A stretch of DNA of 64,000 bases from Portunus trituberculatus (GCF_017591435.1 NC_059301.1:14467254-14531253); one strand, 5' to 3'; shown: positions 33,661 through 45,628, numbered from the stretch's first letter. The notes: generated from the letters alone by a model not told the origin. Made by a program: numbers and translations.

Positions 33661-33975
33661 CACATCAACACTAAAAGAAGAACACAAACAAGAAAAGGAA
33701 AAAGAGGAAGAGAGAAAGGAAAAAGAGAAAGAGAAGAAAGATAAAGAAAAATGAAAAGAATGAGAAACAGCATAACACCACTAAGAAAATAGAAAATAAA
33801 CAGAAAGAAAAGGAAAAAAAGAAAGAGAAAGGTAAAAGAGAACAAAAAAGAGAACAAAAAAGAGAAAAAGAAAAAGAAAGAAAAAAAGAAAAGAGAAATT
33901 GAAAAGGAAAAAGAAAGAAAAAGAGAAAAAAATAAAGAAAGAAAGGAAAAATGAAAATAAAGAAAATCAGTAAAT
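33661..33975. repeat. Long degenerate polypurine tract
   Basis: About 300 nt of mostly A and G on the plus strand (AAAGAG, GAAAAA words) without one fixed unit. Phe/Leu- or Lys/Glu-rich frames are artefacts. Confidence 0.85.
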
Positions 33976-34181
33976 CACAACTTAAAAAAAAAGCACACAC
34001 ATAAAAACAAGAAAGGAGAGAAAGAGAACTATTATTCATTAACTCCTGCATAAAACAGAATCAAGCATTTTTTGTATCATTCTAAAAAAAAAAAAAAAAA
34101 CACATTAAAGCAAGACAAATGATGGAGAGAGAGAATGAGAGAAAGAGAGACAGCACATCAACGCTCAAAAGACCACACACA

Positions 34182-34309
<128 letters not shown>

Positions 34310-34543
34310 AAAGAAGAAATGTGACGAGACAGCCAGTGATGAACGAGGTACCAGATATAAAAAAAGGTAGAAAGATAAAGAATTAGAAAACAACACAGCA
34401 AGTGGCGCCTTTAGTTAGCATTCTCGTCCCACGTTAGTAGCACAGTAGCAGTAATCACCCTCCCCAAAGCACCCCACCAGCATCACCACCCCGCGACGAT
34501 AATGAATAATGAATAATAACGAGTACTCACAACCACCACCAAG

Positions 34544-34545
<2 letters not shown>

Positions 34546-34597
<52 letters not shown>
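34546..34597. repeat. (CT)26 microsatellite
   Basis: Uninterrupted CT array. Confidence 0.97.
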
Positions 34598-34600
<3 letters not shown>

Positions 34601-34764
34601 TCTCCCTGAATGCGGCTAGTTTGGCTTTGAGTTTGGCATCTCTTCACCGCGGCGTCGTCAACAGGCTTAAAAAGACGCTAATCTCAGCCCCACAAAGCGA
34701 CGCGACTCGTTCCAGCGGGTGTGAGTAAGACAGGAAACTGCCAAGCCACCTGATCCGATCCCGT

Positions 34765-34766
<2 letters not shown>

Positions 34767-34799
<33 letters not shown>
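34767..34799. repeat. (GA)16 microsatellite
   Basis: Uninterrupted GA array. Confidence 0.96.
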
Positions 34800-34801
<2 letters not shown>

Positions 34802-34907
34802 CATTCTTTCCGAAAGTACACAAAAACGAGGAAAAGCTAGAAAAGGAGAGGAAAGGAGACAAGTGCATCTCCCTCATCAGCCTTCACTCACTTCGTCTCA
34901 CGTTTGC

Positions 34908-34970
34908 TCACCTCGCCTTGCCTCGCCTAGCCTTGCCTCACCTCGGCTCGCCTCGCCTCCCCTCGGCCTA
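34908..34970. repeat. Degenerate (CCTCG)n array
   Basis: About 12 pentanucleotide units of CCTCG, CCTTG and CCTAG; CpG-rich. Confidence 0.85.
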
Positions 34971-34975
34971 AGGCA

Positions 34976-35280
34976 CCATCTGAGTTAAGGGCTGACGTAG
35001 GTTTTTGATTTAATAAGTATCGACTTGAAATATGACTCGCATTCTCGCCTATTAATTTAGCATCCCTGTCTTACCTTTCAGTACAAGCGGGATTAATTAG
35101 CCATATATTACCATGGGCCGTCGCGTCAACCCCCTAACACGAGGCAGTAACGGAGAGGGGGAATAGCGTCGAGACTTGTGGGTAATCGATGGCGACGCTA
35201 AATCATGTGGGTGAGGGAAGGGCTGATGGCGGCCTGGCGCTCCTTGATGACGACGCTGCCCATTGGTCGTCTCATTCGCC
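34976..35280. promoter_or_regulatory. Enhancer-like unique island (candidate)
   Basis: Non-repetitive, CpG-containing. Holds GGATTAATTAG at 35090-35100 (paired Otx-like GGATTA and homeodomain TAATTA), CTATTAATTTAG and GGTAATCGATGG. A TTACCTTTCAG at 35071-35080 would fit a splice acceptor but no open exon follows. Confidence 0.2.
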
Positions 35281-35411
35281 CGGGAAGGAGGAAAGGAAAG
35301 TAAAGGCCGGGAAGGTAGGTTAAGTAGAGGAGGTAAGAGAAAAAATTATATATAGCTGTCTTATTGAATAAAATATAAAGAGAGGGGGTTTCTTTGATAT
35401 GTACGTCCCTT

Positions 35412-35414
<3 letters not shown>

Positions 35415-35456
<42 letters not shown>
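35415..35456. repeat. (AC)21 microsatellite
   Basis: AC array directly before the SINE head. Confidence 0.97.
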
Positions 35457-35457
<1 letters not shown>

Positions 35458-35727
35458 GCATAGTGTAGTGGTTAGCACGCTCGACTCACAATCGAGAGGG
35501 CCGGGTTCGAGTCCCGGTAAGTGGCGAGGCAAATAGGCAAGCCTCTTAATGTGTGGCCCCTGTTCACCAAGCAGTAAATAGGTACGGGATGTAACTCGAG
35601 GGGTTGTGGCCTCACTTTCCCGGTGTGTTGTGTGTTGATGTGGTCTCAGTCCTACACGAAGATCGGTCTATGAGCTCTGAGTTCGCTCCGTAATGGGGGG
35701 AAGACTGGATGGCAACCGAGGTGAATT
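35457..35727 (+). mobile_element. tRNA-derived SINE, copy B (fullest head)
   Basis: Carries both Pol III elements: A box TAGTGTAGTGG at 35461-35471 and B box GGTTCGAGTCC at 35504-35514. The anticodon arm is 35480-35496 with a CAC anticodon (Val-like) and the T arm is 35501-35517. The body matches copy A (CAAGCAGTAAATAGGTACGG). Near the 3' end about 14 bp are missing relative to A (GACTGGATGGCAACCGAGG). Ends GTGAATT into (AC)n. Probably transcribable by Pol III if chromatin allows; that is inference. Confidence 0.9.
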
Positions 35728-35755
35728 ACACACACACACACATATACACATACAC
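35728..35755. repeat. Short imperfect (AC)n tail
   Basis: AC with TATACA interruptions following SINE B. Confidence 0.9.
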
Positions 35756-35946
35756 ACTCTGGTTTACTCAGAACTCTCTATCTGCTTTATTTCCAACTTC
35801 CAATGCCTTGATTTTATTTAATAGGAAGGTCTCAAGACATTTATCCATTCATTTCGGCTAATTCTTTCTGACATGCAAGGGAATTGGCAACTAAGTGGGC
35901 TATTTTTTTCGATTTATATTGCCCTTGGCCAATTTTCCCCTTACAT

Positions 35947-35948
<2 letters not shown>

Positions 35949-36017
<69 letters not shown>
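35949..36017. repeat. (AC)34 microsatellite
   Basis: Uninterrupted AC array. Confidence 0.98.
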
Positions 36018-36021
<4 letters not shown>

Positions 36022-38552
36022 AAAATAAAGATTAAAAATCTGTTACCAAACACAAAGAGGAAAGACACAATGAGCTTCAGTGCTACACCCAGATTCCCTC
36101 ACCATTACATAAACTTGTGATCGGCACTAAATCCAATGCACATGACTAAATATTCTTTTCATAACTACCAAAATACTGTTCAGCTTCATAAAGATAAAGT
36201 TAATTATATTTGAAATATCTAAAAAATCACTTAATCAACCAATCTTCTTTTTTCTCATCGTCAAGCTCGCTGCAGACTAGAGTATGTTACCAGGTTATGT
36301 TATTGGTGATATGAAAGGAAAAAAAAGTGTTCCGCAAGCAGGATATAGGAAATTCACAGGATGCCATAAAACAAATGCATGTTTTATAGGAACGGTTTCT
36401 TCTTCTCCACAAAAATAAGACTCCATGAAGGAGACCACACTTATGAAGTTCGAACAGGGTGCCGAGCATATACTACAGAGTCACCTACTCAACTGTATAC
36501 CAGAAGAGGAACCTGCCTGTGCCTGACTCACTGACACTGATCTCCACAACCTAAAAAGTGCCCCTGCGATATGACAAATGTGGGGAGAGAACTCATAAAA
36601 ACCTGTCTTTCTCAGCCTCCAAGAAAGCTGTTCTCCTGCAGAAAGGCAAGATAAAGATGCAAGTGTATGTGTAAAGTGTTGCAAGCTGCCCAGACACAGA
36701 CTTGTAATTCTATCAAATAGGGAAAAAAAGACCTTGCGGCAATGATACAAAGAGTGACTGTTTGGAAAGACAGAAATTATGAATAGTATTATATGCGTAG
36801 AAATGAGAAAGGTTATTAAGTGAAGGAATGTATTTCATTTCTTTTCCTGATACTAATGTGTTTGTGAGTATTCCACGCATGAGAAGCGCCCTTCATGCTC
36901 GGCTGAACACAATCATTCTACGAGTATATAAGGTCACCATTACGGCAAAAACAAGTCGGTTAAATGCCCCTAGAAAACACAGTACTCTGGCTCGTATTTC
37001 TTCATTTCAGTGCAAGCCAGGTAGCCAGGGATGTCCATAGCGGCGGGACAAGACATGTGTTTAGTGTGGCTGAAGATAGGTGTCTACTGAATGTGAAAGC
37101 CACCGCTTCTCTCTGAGCCGTAGGTAAAAGATGGGATGAGTTCTCAGTGGGTCACCTGTCCAGTGTGTTGAGTCCTAACTAAGAAGAAGAGCCTCTCCTC
37201 CGTCTCATTACTCGACTGTAACATTCCTCCCCATCACATTACTTCTAACGCTAGTTATTTCGCAAAGCATTGAAATGAAAGGAAAATGTATCTTCTACAT
37301 ATGGTGAAATATCTTCGTAAAACTTCAACTAGATAAAATGTTTAATATATTCTAAAGAAATCCAGAAATCTTCATAAACCATACTCAAGAAACGAAAAAT
37401 GAGTCACTAGAAAAAGTTGATGAAGTACCCAATAAGAAAACATTAGTGGTGAGGAGAGTGACAACTTTGAAAAAAGAAAAATGGAACCAATGTCACAAAA
37501 CATTTACAAGATAAGGTATTCATGGTTGCTATTAAAATAATTTGAGTATATCTGCACACCATTTTGAAGATAAAAAATAAAAAAGAAACACATTTTCAAA
37601 GAAATATTGAATGATGAACTATCTCGCAAACATCCACAACATAAAACAATCAAAGCTTCTGCTACAAATGTTGATGCGTCTTCGCTAAACTTCCACCACA
37701 AAAAATATTCAGTGACTTCTAAAAATGTTACGTCCCGAGAAACATCCATAAGGCCGGATCGCTATCAAAGCTACACACAATGCTACACAAAAAGTAGACC
37801 GCTCCCTGGCCTCCATCACCTCAGCAGCGCCTATCGAGACTATAAACTCACGCCGAGGCCCGACAAGGCATCAAACACACATAAAGAGCCCGTGAGCCCC
37901 GCGATAACCATCATCACCGCCTCGGCGAAATACCCGACACCACCGACGAGTCGAGGTGACCAGAGCCATAAACCAAGGAAAACCCAACTCCCTCGCCTTT
38001 CTTCTCTATTCTTTATTTCATTCCGGAAGTTTTGCACATTTTCGTCCTATACAAAAAACTAGCAAGAATTTTCTTTACATACTCTTTAGCGCGGCTTACC
38101 CGGACTCTTCCTGCCCCGTCACCTTTCATCCCTCCTCATCATAGACAGCTCCGACCTTCCGTTCGCTCATAATTTCACAGTAAATCCTCGCCAAGTGTAT
38201 ACACGACGCTGATTCAGATTGGCCATTCAGACCCCACAAATGAACCTCGCCAGAGCCTCACCACAAACCGCTGCTACCACGCGAGGCCTCCCAGCAGGGC
38301 TCCCTCGTCGTGCTGCCCCCGTCCTCTCCTTTAAGTCCTGACGCCACGCCCCGCCTTGCACGACCCTCACATCGCGGTGGGGTATATCGTAAACTTTCAC
38401 AGTGCAAGGTTAAATTGAATACTTGTAATATAGATAAGAAGAGATACAAGATGGTGGGGAGGAATAGTACAATACATACTTGTGTGCTGACCGCTCACCT
38501 ACACCCGCCACTAAAGCAGATATTCTTACTTGTCAAATGGCGTGAATTCACC
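36018..38552. other. Longest array-free stretch, unique
   Basis: 2.5 kb of AT-rich unique DNA with no microsatellite over 20 nt. The 151-codon frame at 37607-38062 starts at TTG, has no internal Met and no recognisable domain. I cannot name anything here. Confidence 0.5.

Positions 38553-38588
<36 letters not shown>
38553..38588. repeat. (AC)18 microsatellite
   Basis: Uninterrupted AC array. Confidence 0.97.
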
Positions 38589-38596
<8 letters not shown>

Positions 38597-38725
38597 GTGA
38601 CCCTACCTTCGATTGCAATGTCAACCATTAAGAGCACTAAGGGATGGTACAATCCTTTAAATAATGTTCCTATACTCAGAGCACCATGCTGAATTTAAGG
38701 AGCACATATACGAGGTTAAGATACT

Positions 38726-38730
<5 letters not shown>

Positions 38731-38768
<38 letters not shown>
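38731..38768. repeat. (GA)19 microsatellite
   Basis: Uninterrupted GA array. Confidence 0.97.
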
Positions 38769-38773
<5 letters not shown>

Positions 38774-38925
38774 ACATTAGGCCGAAGCACAAATTATTAT
38801 GATCTTACATCGTCGGGAAAAAAAGGAAGAGCGAAGAAAATTTGTGCTCTTTAATACCAGAAAACGTGTCTAAAATAACTTTTCATAGCCTTTCGCATTT
38901 ATACATTTTATAATTTTGATATACT

Positions 38926-38957
38926 CTCTCCCTCTCTCTATCTCTCTCTCTCTCTCT
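38926..38957. repeat. Imperfect (TC)n
   Basis: TC units with CCC and TAT interruptions. Confidence 0.9.
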
Positions 38958-38959
38958 GC

Positions 38960-39127
38960 ATGGCACGAAGCGGGTCACTGAAGCGGCTTTCCCACACCGT
39001 CTCGAGCGGTTCGGACCTTTGTTCTCGGCGGCTGTCTGAAACACGAAGCCCCGAATGGTGCAAACTGACCGGCTCGCCCATTACACCCGCCTCGATAACG
39101 TGTTTAATTGGGAAAATGATAGCGCAG
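38960..39127 (+). CDS. Candidate coding exon, unrecognised (weak)
   Basis: An ATG directly after a polypyrimidine tract opens a 56-codon frame beginning MARSGSLKRLSHTV, rich in Ser and Arg. It ends at GCGCAG|GTGAGC, a good match to a splice donor. The stretch is GC- and CpG-richer than its surroundings and free of repeats. Against it: no recognisable domain, the frame also runs on to a stop at 39157 without splicing, and no acceptor or partner exon is visible. It could equally be a regulatory island. Confidence 0.15.
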
Positions 39128-40200
39128 GTGAGCCTTGCATCATGGCCCGCCAGGTGATGATTGCAGGTGACGTGGATAATGACGATGCAGCAGATGATGA
39201 GGATGATGTGGCGATGGTGGTGGCTGCTGTCTGTCCCTTCCTTTTACCTCTCTTCTCTTCCTCTTAGCCACTTCCCTCGCTACCCCCTCCCGCTGGCTCC
39301 CTCTTGCTCCCTCCCCTACCTGCTTGCTACCCGCTGCTGCAGCTAAGCACATGCACGCACGCACGTCATGTGAAGCAGCGGGGGAAGGAAAGGATAGATG
39401 CAGGAGAAAGAGCTGAGCAGAAAATTAGGAAGGTAATGAAAAGTGGAGGTTAAATTGATTTCTTACACACGGAGTGGATGAGAGGAATGTCTTATCGATT
39501 CTTCGTAAGGTTTTAAAACACTGAGTCCGAAGTACAAATCCGGCTGTAAATAAAGGGCTGGTAGATTTATGGCTGAGTAGACTGACTGGCTGACTGACCG
39601 ATTGCCTGACTGACTGACAAATTGAATGAGTGAGTAACTAGTAACTATATTGTCTTAGTGTAACGGAGGACCTACAGTAATTACCTTGGTCATATTAGAG
39701 GGGATCACGAATTACCTGCAAAGTGTGGCCTTGCAATAACAGAGAATCACAGCCCCTCAGAGTCGGGTCACGGCAGTGGTAGTTAGAATCGCAAGATGAA
39801 GATAGACAAGTATATAATGACATAATTCCTCTGAAATGGACATCACGAGTCGATAATTGTATAGCTGTGAAGACAGTGGTATTGGTAACGGTGGTGGTGG
39901 TGGTTGTGAAGGTCAGAGTTAAGAATGCGGAAGTAAAGACAATTCAAGTCATGATGATAACACAAGCGGCAACAACATTCTATCAACACATGTTTGTTCC
40001 CAGCGATAATAACAGTTTCTGGTTATGCTATCAGGATGTATTACTACTGCGGCAGACTCGGCAGCAGATCAAATTGTAATTTCCGGACAAGTACTGCACA
40101 CATAGCTGGAAAACCTGCTCTTATCTCTCTCTCTTCTGTGCCTATTCCTCTTTACACACTGAGCGCCGTGGCTCCTCCAACTTAACAGAATGGTGTGAGT
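39128..40200. other. Unique sequence
   Basis: Contains short TGACTGAC-type and GAT-rich patches. No gene recognised. Confidence 0.5.
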
Positions 40201-40414
40201 TTAACTCCTTCAGCACCAGGACATGTTTTTTGTAATTATTCTACTTACTATATAGTGATTTTAGATAGCTTCAGAAACTTTCGTGGAGATTAAGATAGTA
40301 AAGAATCTGATCATTATTCTTCTGACCTCTACAGACCCTTCCTAATGGAAATAAAATTGTCTAATCATACCCAAAACTCGAGGTAAAAATACGTCCTAGT
40401 ACTAAAGAGGAAAA
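40201..40414 (+). mobile_element. piggyBac-type MITE, copy 7
   Basis: TTAA at 40201-40204 with CTCCTTCAGCACCAGGACAT. The right end ACGTCCTAGTACTAAAGAGG is degenerate and the final TTAA has become AAAA. The interior retains CTTCTGACCTCTACAGACCC. An older or more decayed copy than 4, 6 and 8. Confidence 0.85.
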
Positions 40415-41405
40415 ATAAGTAGAAAAATAAGTAGCACTATTGTTTTTATTTCTTCTTAATGAAATGTTCTTGGATAAGAAAAATAAAGTGTGATAAAGCA
40501 TACTGACACAAGCAGTCGATGCACCGGCAACCCTCGCAGCATGCAGTGTGAGCTACAGGATGGCGAGATGTTACCTGTGATGGCACGCTTCCACTCCCCG
40601 TGTCTGTCCCGAGCAGCGTAATTTTCTCCCTTTCACCACAGACCCGTCCTATAAGTTTTGCAATTCGACCTAAACCCGCCTGGCGCTTCTGCATGCACGC
40701 TTCCTATCCTGCATGCCACAGGTGTGCCTAAAAAAACATTGCATACGAGTACCAAGGCTGTACGTGGCTAGCCGCTGCTCCCAAACGGTTAAATCCTGAA
40801 GGAAAAAACAATATATACAAAGGAACACAAGAACAACAACACGATGAAATGAACAGCATGGCTCCAATCACCAAGAAGAATAAGTGATAAGATTAAGCGA
40901 AACTTTTGTAGTGAGCCATTTAAATTTTGGGCATTTTTGATATCACTGAGACCACAAATTGAAAAGGACTGGCACATCTATTATAACAAAGACTACACAC
41001 AAACATATTTACACGTTACTAAGAGAACGGAAAGGCTGATACCATAATAATGTCTGAGCTTATCACATATGCAATCTGTAGTCGACATGTTTCATTTTTT
41101 ATATAAATGAATGCGTAAATGGTTGTGTGTTGCGAGGCATGCACACCTAATGAACCAGAAAGCAGGAAGGGGTCCAGCCGCGTGCCTCGAGTCGCCCTCA
41201 GCAAGCAGTGCCGTTGTTCACAGACTGCTGCTTGAATTATTCTGTCTTCACCTTTTGAATTATTCTTGAGACTAAAAATCAACTTGCAGATAGTTTGCAT
41301 CACTGAAGTCTCTGACCAATAGCTCATATTAAACTTCAGAGGAGGTAAAAATGACTGCAACTTCTCATTGTCCGGTATCAAAATCAACTTAGCAGCCGCT
41401 TGCTG
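40415..41405. other. Unique sequence
   Basis: No repeat or recognisable gene. The reverse frame at 41387-41019 starts at TTG and is not called. Confidence 0.5.
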
Positions 41406-41464
41406 TATAAAAGGTTACATTACAAGGCAGTCAGTGTAGTACGTTACGCCTACAAGGAAGGTCG
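41406..41464 (+). promoter_or_regulatory. Candidate core promoter (TATA + Inr + DPE)
   Basis: TATAAAAGG at 41406-41414. An arthropod-type initiator TCAGTG lies at 41431-41436, with the putative +1 A at 41433, 27 bp from the first T of the TATA box. GGTCG at 41460-41464 sits exactly at +28 to +32 and fits the downstream promoter element RGWYV. No coding start follows in a usable frame, so a transcript would be non-coding or have a long 5' UTR leading to the trinucleotide block. Motif matches are short and chance occurrence is possible. Confidence 0.3.
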
Positions 41465-41775
41465 TATACTTAGCATTAAAAGGATAGCGCTTTTACGGCA
41501 TCATTAATTCAATATAATTCCCGGTGTAGTGAGTTATAGTAATTGCTCATGTATATATTCAGCATAATGTAGAGATAGTTAAAGATGGAATCCCGTGATA
41601 ACCGCTGTAGTGTATGCTAACACCTTCATTCATCATTATGGATAAACCTGTTTCCTATTAACCGGGGATTGGAATCCACAAGGCATCAGCTGACCGCTCC
41701 CAGGTGCGGCCCGCGGAGAGGAAGGAAGCAAGAAAGCACGACCACCTGGGAAAGATTGCTTAGAGGCGAAGATAC

Positions 41776-42307
<532 letters not shown>

Positions 42308-42416
42308 GAAAAGAAAGTAAACAAGAAATACCAAAAGCAAGAAAAAAAAAAAGAGAAAGCTATAGAATAGATCAACAACAACAACAAAAATAGATAAACA
42401 AACTAGAAAAATAAGC

Positions 42417-42419
<3 letters not shown>

Positions 42420-42479
<60 letters not shown>
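42420..42479. repeat. (GA)29 microsatellite
   Basis: Uninterrupted GA array. Confidence 0.97.
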
Positions 42480-42481
<2 letters not shown>

Positions 42482-43079
42482 ACTAAACACATCGGCACAT
42501 GAACTAACATCAATGCGCAGGCCCGAGAGATCCTGGCCGCATTTTCAGAACGTGCAGGCGGAGTTCGAGGCTTGGCAGGTCACCGGGAGGGAGGCTGGGC
42601 AGGTGATATTGAAAGAGGCTGAGGATCATAACACAGACAATAAGCAGCGAGTTTAAAGGTTCGACAATGAGATAAAGAGAGAGATAGACGACAATGGTGG
42701 GCGGAGAAAGAGAGAGAAAGAGAGAGAAAGACGCTGCGAGACAAGCAAAGGCGATACAAAAGGAAGGAAAAGAAGTAAGGAAGCGTGGGGGAGAGAGTTC
42801 GGGGAAGTGGAGGAAGGAAAGGGGTGTCTGTGAGGAAAGTGAGAGGGAAGAACAAGTATGGAAGTCAAGAAACGGAGGGGTAATAATTAAGGGACAGAAA
42901 AAAAAAGTTGAAAGGAAAGGAGGCACAACTAGTTAAGGCAAGAGTGAAGAGTGGAGGGAGGAAGGAAGGAAGGAGGAGGAACAAATGAGGAAAGGAGGTG
43001 AAGGAGAGGAAAACAGGTGACGGAGCAACGAGCAGAGATACAATCAGGCCACTCATTCACGTATCTCTCCCAAGAGTTA
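42480..43079. other. Purine-rich unique sequence
   Basis: A GGAAG/GAGAAAG-rich tract covers about 42660-43020. No gene. Confidence 0.5.
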
Positions 43080-43129
43080 TGACCTTCCCCGTGACCTCAT
43101 GACCTGCCGCTGTTTATGAGTGGTGACCC
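43080..43129 (-). promoter_or_regulatory. Nuclear-receptor half-site cluster (candidate)
   Basis: TGACCT occurs at 43080-43085, 43092-43097 and 43100-43105, and TGACCC at 43124-43129, all in one orientation (AGGTCA on the minus strand). Sites two and three form a direct repeat with a 2 bp spacer (DR2) and sites one and two a DR6. AGGTCA direct repeats bind RXR/USP heterodimers such as the ecdysone receptor, HNF4 or COUP-type receptors; which one, if any, is unknown. Confidence 0.3.
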
Positions 43130-43753
43130 CGATGTTTGGTCCCCGGCGTGTGCGTGGTGAGGCGGGACACGGAGGAGAAAAGGAGGGGAAGAGAGACGAG
43201 GGGAGAGCTATAACAGGTAAAGAAAAGACAAAAGGCACACATAATGCACGGGAAGAAATGGCGTCATACTAATATTTCAGCAAGTTTCCACGAGAAGCAT
43301 TACTACTTTTTACGCTCACCTCACGCATTTCCATAAGTGCAGTCTTCCAAAACCAACCACTAGCAACTGGAATTACGTAAAGCACCACATGGATATAGAC
43401 TTAATCATCAGTTATAGACACTACTTTCCCTCGTTCTCATCCACGACCCCCACAAACCAACCCACTTTTATTACAGCTATTCACAAACTCAAACATCTCA
43501 CTCGCCAGTCGCCGCCCTCACGTCGCATCTTACCTGCCCGATGCTCCCTAACATGTCTATTCCAGCCGTTCACACTCTCTTAAACCTCCCTGACTGAAGA
43601 CACCGCCCACGTATCATTCGCAAACCTCCCATCATCTTCAGTCTGCTCCTCCCACACTCAAGTACTGCAGCACGCCACCCCTCCCGCCGCCCTCATTCCC
43701 AAACGCCTCGCCTCCTTCAACCTGTAACACGCAGACTCCCGCATTCCAACTTT

Positions 43754-43755
<2 letters not shown>
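43130..43755. other. Unique C-rich sequence
   Basis: No gene recognised. Confidence 0.5.
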
Positions 43756-43804
<49 letters not shown>

Positions 43805-43844
43805 TCTCCTCTTAGCATCATTTCACCATTTCTCGCAGGTATGT

Positions 43845-43935
<91 letters not shown>
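43756..43935. repeat. (CA)23 and (CT)45 arrays
   Basis: CA at 43756-43802, a 43 bp spacer, then CT at 43846-43935. Confidence 0.97.
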
Positions 43936-43938
<3 letters not shown>

Positions 43939-44629
43939 CCTTTCTCCTTGTTAAACTGAATTGAAATTTACATGCCAGTATCTTTCACCTCCTCCATACT
44001 CTATTCTTTTCCTTTATAATTAGTGTGACCTCATATTCTTGTGGCTCGTTTTCCTCGTCCTCTTCCTCCTCCTTCTCCTCTCCGTCCTCCCAAGTTCTTT
44101 TCTTTTATTCCTTTTTCGTCTTCTGTGTCCTCTTCTTCTTCCTCCTTCTCCCTCTTTTTCCTCCTCTCTCTTTCTCTTTTTTCCCGCTCCACAGCAAGGT
44201 ATCGCATCATTAATCAAACCCGACCATAATCTTGCTGTAAAACTATTCCAGTTTAGTCGGGAGTTTTTGCACCACAGATTTGAACTCCTCACCTTTTCTG
44301 CAATCTCTCCCTTCCCAACTCCCTCTCTCTCTCTCTTGCTCGCGCTCTCTCTCACTCTCTCTCTCTCTTTCCTCTCTCCCTTCCCTCCCTCCCCAGCCTT
44401 GTCATGAACCTACCCGAGGCTCACAGATGAAGCATAATGGCTCTATTATGCTCGAAGAAATGCGAAGATAGTGGAAGCGCAGTATGGCGAGCGGGAGTGT
44501 TGCGCAGTGAGGTGATGCCAGGCACTGATAGTCCCACCAATGGTAATATACAGTGTCGTTACTGCCTCTGTGGGGGGGACTGTTTCTTCAGGCGTGAGTA
44601 GGAGAGAGACAGAGAGAGAGAGAGAAGAC

Positions 44630-44631
<2 letters not shown>
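43936..44631. other. Pyrimidine-rich then unique sequence
   Basis: C/T-rich at 44048-44190 and 44310-44400. No gene. Confidence 0.5.
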
Positions 44632-44660
<29 letters not shown>

Positions 44661-44720
44661 GATGGGTGGGTAGGTGGGTGGGTTAGGTGGGAGAATAAAG
44701 TTTTGAAAAGTATACCTACT

Positions 44721-44775
<55 letters not shown>

Positions 44776-44817
44776 TATGCGCATGATTAAACAAAATAAC
44801 ATGATCACCCTTAACAC

Positions 44818-44848
<31 letters not shown>
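44632..44848. repeat. (GT)15, (GA)23 and (CA)~16 arrays
   Basis: GT 44632-44661, GA 44727-44773 and CA 44816-44848. The GT and CA arrays are complementary. Confidence 0.96.
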
Positions 44849-45381
44849 TCCATTCACAAACCACCTCTTCTGTCCCTTTCCTTTCCCACCACCGCCACTA
44901 CTACTACTACTACTACTACAGCAGCTCTCCTCTCTGACACCTTTGCTCCTTCTATCCTTCCCAACCCAGCCTAGCACAACCAACCCCCGCAGACCCAGAC
45001 CTGAAAAACTTTCCTTCCCTTATCGCTTACAAAACCAGTCTGGGAGCTTACACCTGGAGCACGTACCCGAGAAATCCGAGAGACATCATCTTTTACCTGA
45101 GCAATTAATCACTCACCCATGTAACATTCGCACCTGCTTTAATTACAAGGAATGTGGCCGATAGTGTCCTATTGCCGCTCAGTGGGTGTTCGCTGCTCAG
45201 ATTAGTAAGTGAATGAATGTAACGAGGGGGATAATGAAGAGGATAACTTGCTTGGTGGTTTCGGTGAATGCAAGTGTGTGTATCTGTGTGTCTGCGTGCG
45301 TGTGTGTGCCAGGAGAGAAGGAAATGTGTATCAGAAACGTGGTAATGGAGTTGTATAGGGCATAGAAGTTGGTGGCTAGTG

Positions 45382-45383
<2 letters not shown>
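44849..45383. other. Unique sequence
   Basis: (ACT)7 at about 44899-44920 and imperfect TG at 45274-45308. No gene. Confidence 0.5.

Positions 45384-45472
<89 letters not shown>
45384..45472. repeat. (TG)44 microsatellite
   Basis: Uninterrupted TG array. Confidence 0.98.
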
Positions 45473-45474
<2 letters not shown>

Positions 45475-45628
45475 TGACGCTGGACTGTTTGTTGGAAACA
45501 CAGTGAAGGAACAACTCCAGCTAAGCTCCTGAAGACTGGCGGGCGATAATCTCAGCTCTCAGTGCATCGGATAAGCAGGCAGGCAAGCAGGCAGGATCAA
45601 TAGTAATCTTCTCCTCCTTTCTCTTCAT

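Noticed and set aside
34908..34970. Telomeric repeat
   Set aside because: Units are CCTCG variants, not the arthropod CCTAA/TTAGG; no TTAGG array exists in the window.
35457..35530. Functional tRNA-Val gene
   Set aside because: No pairable acceptor stem or D arm, no terminator, and the same head recurs attached to the SINE body.
37607..38062. 151-codon frame free of microsatellite translation
   Set aside because: TTG start, no internal Met, no recognisable domain; length is within chance for AT-moderate sequence of this size.
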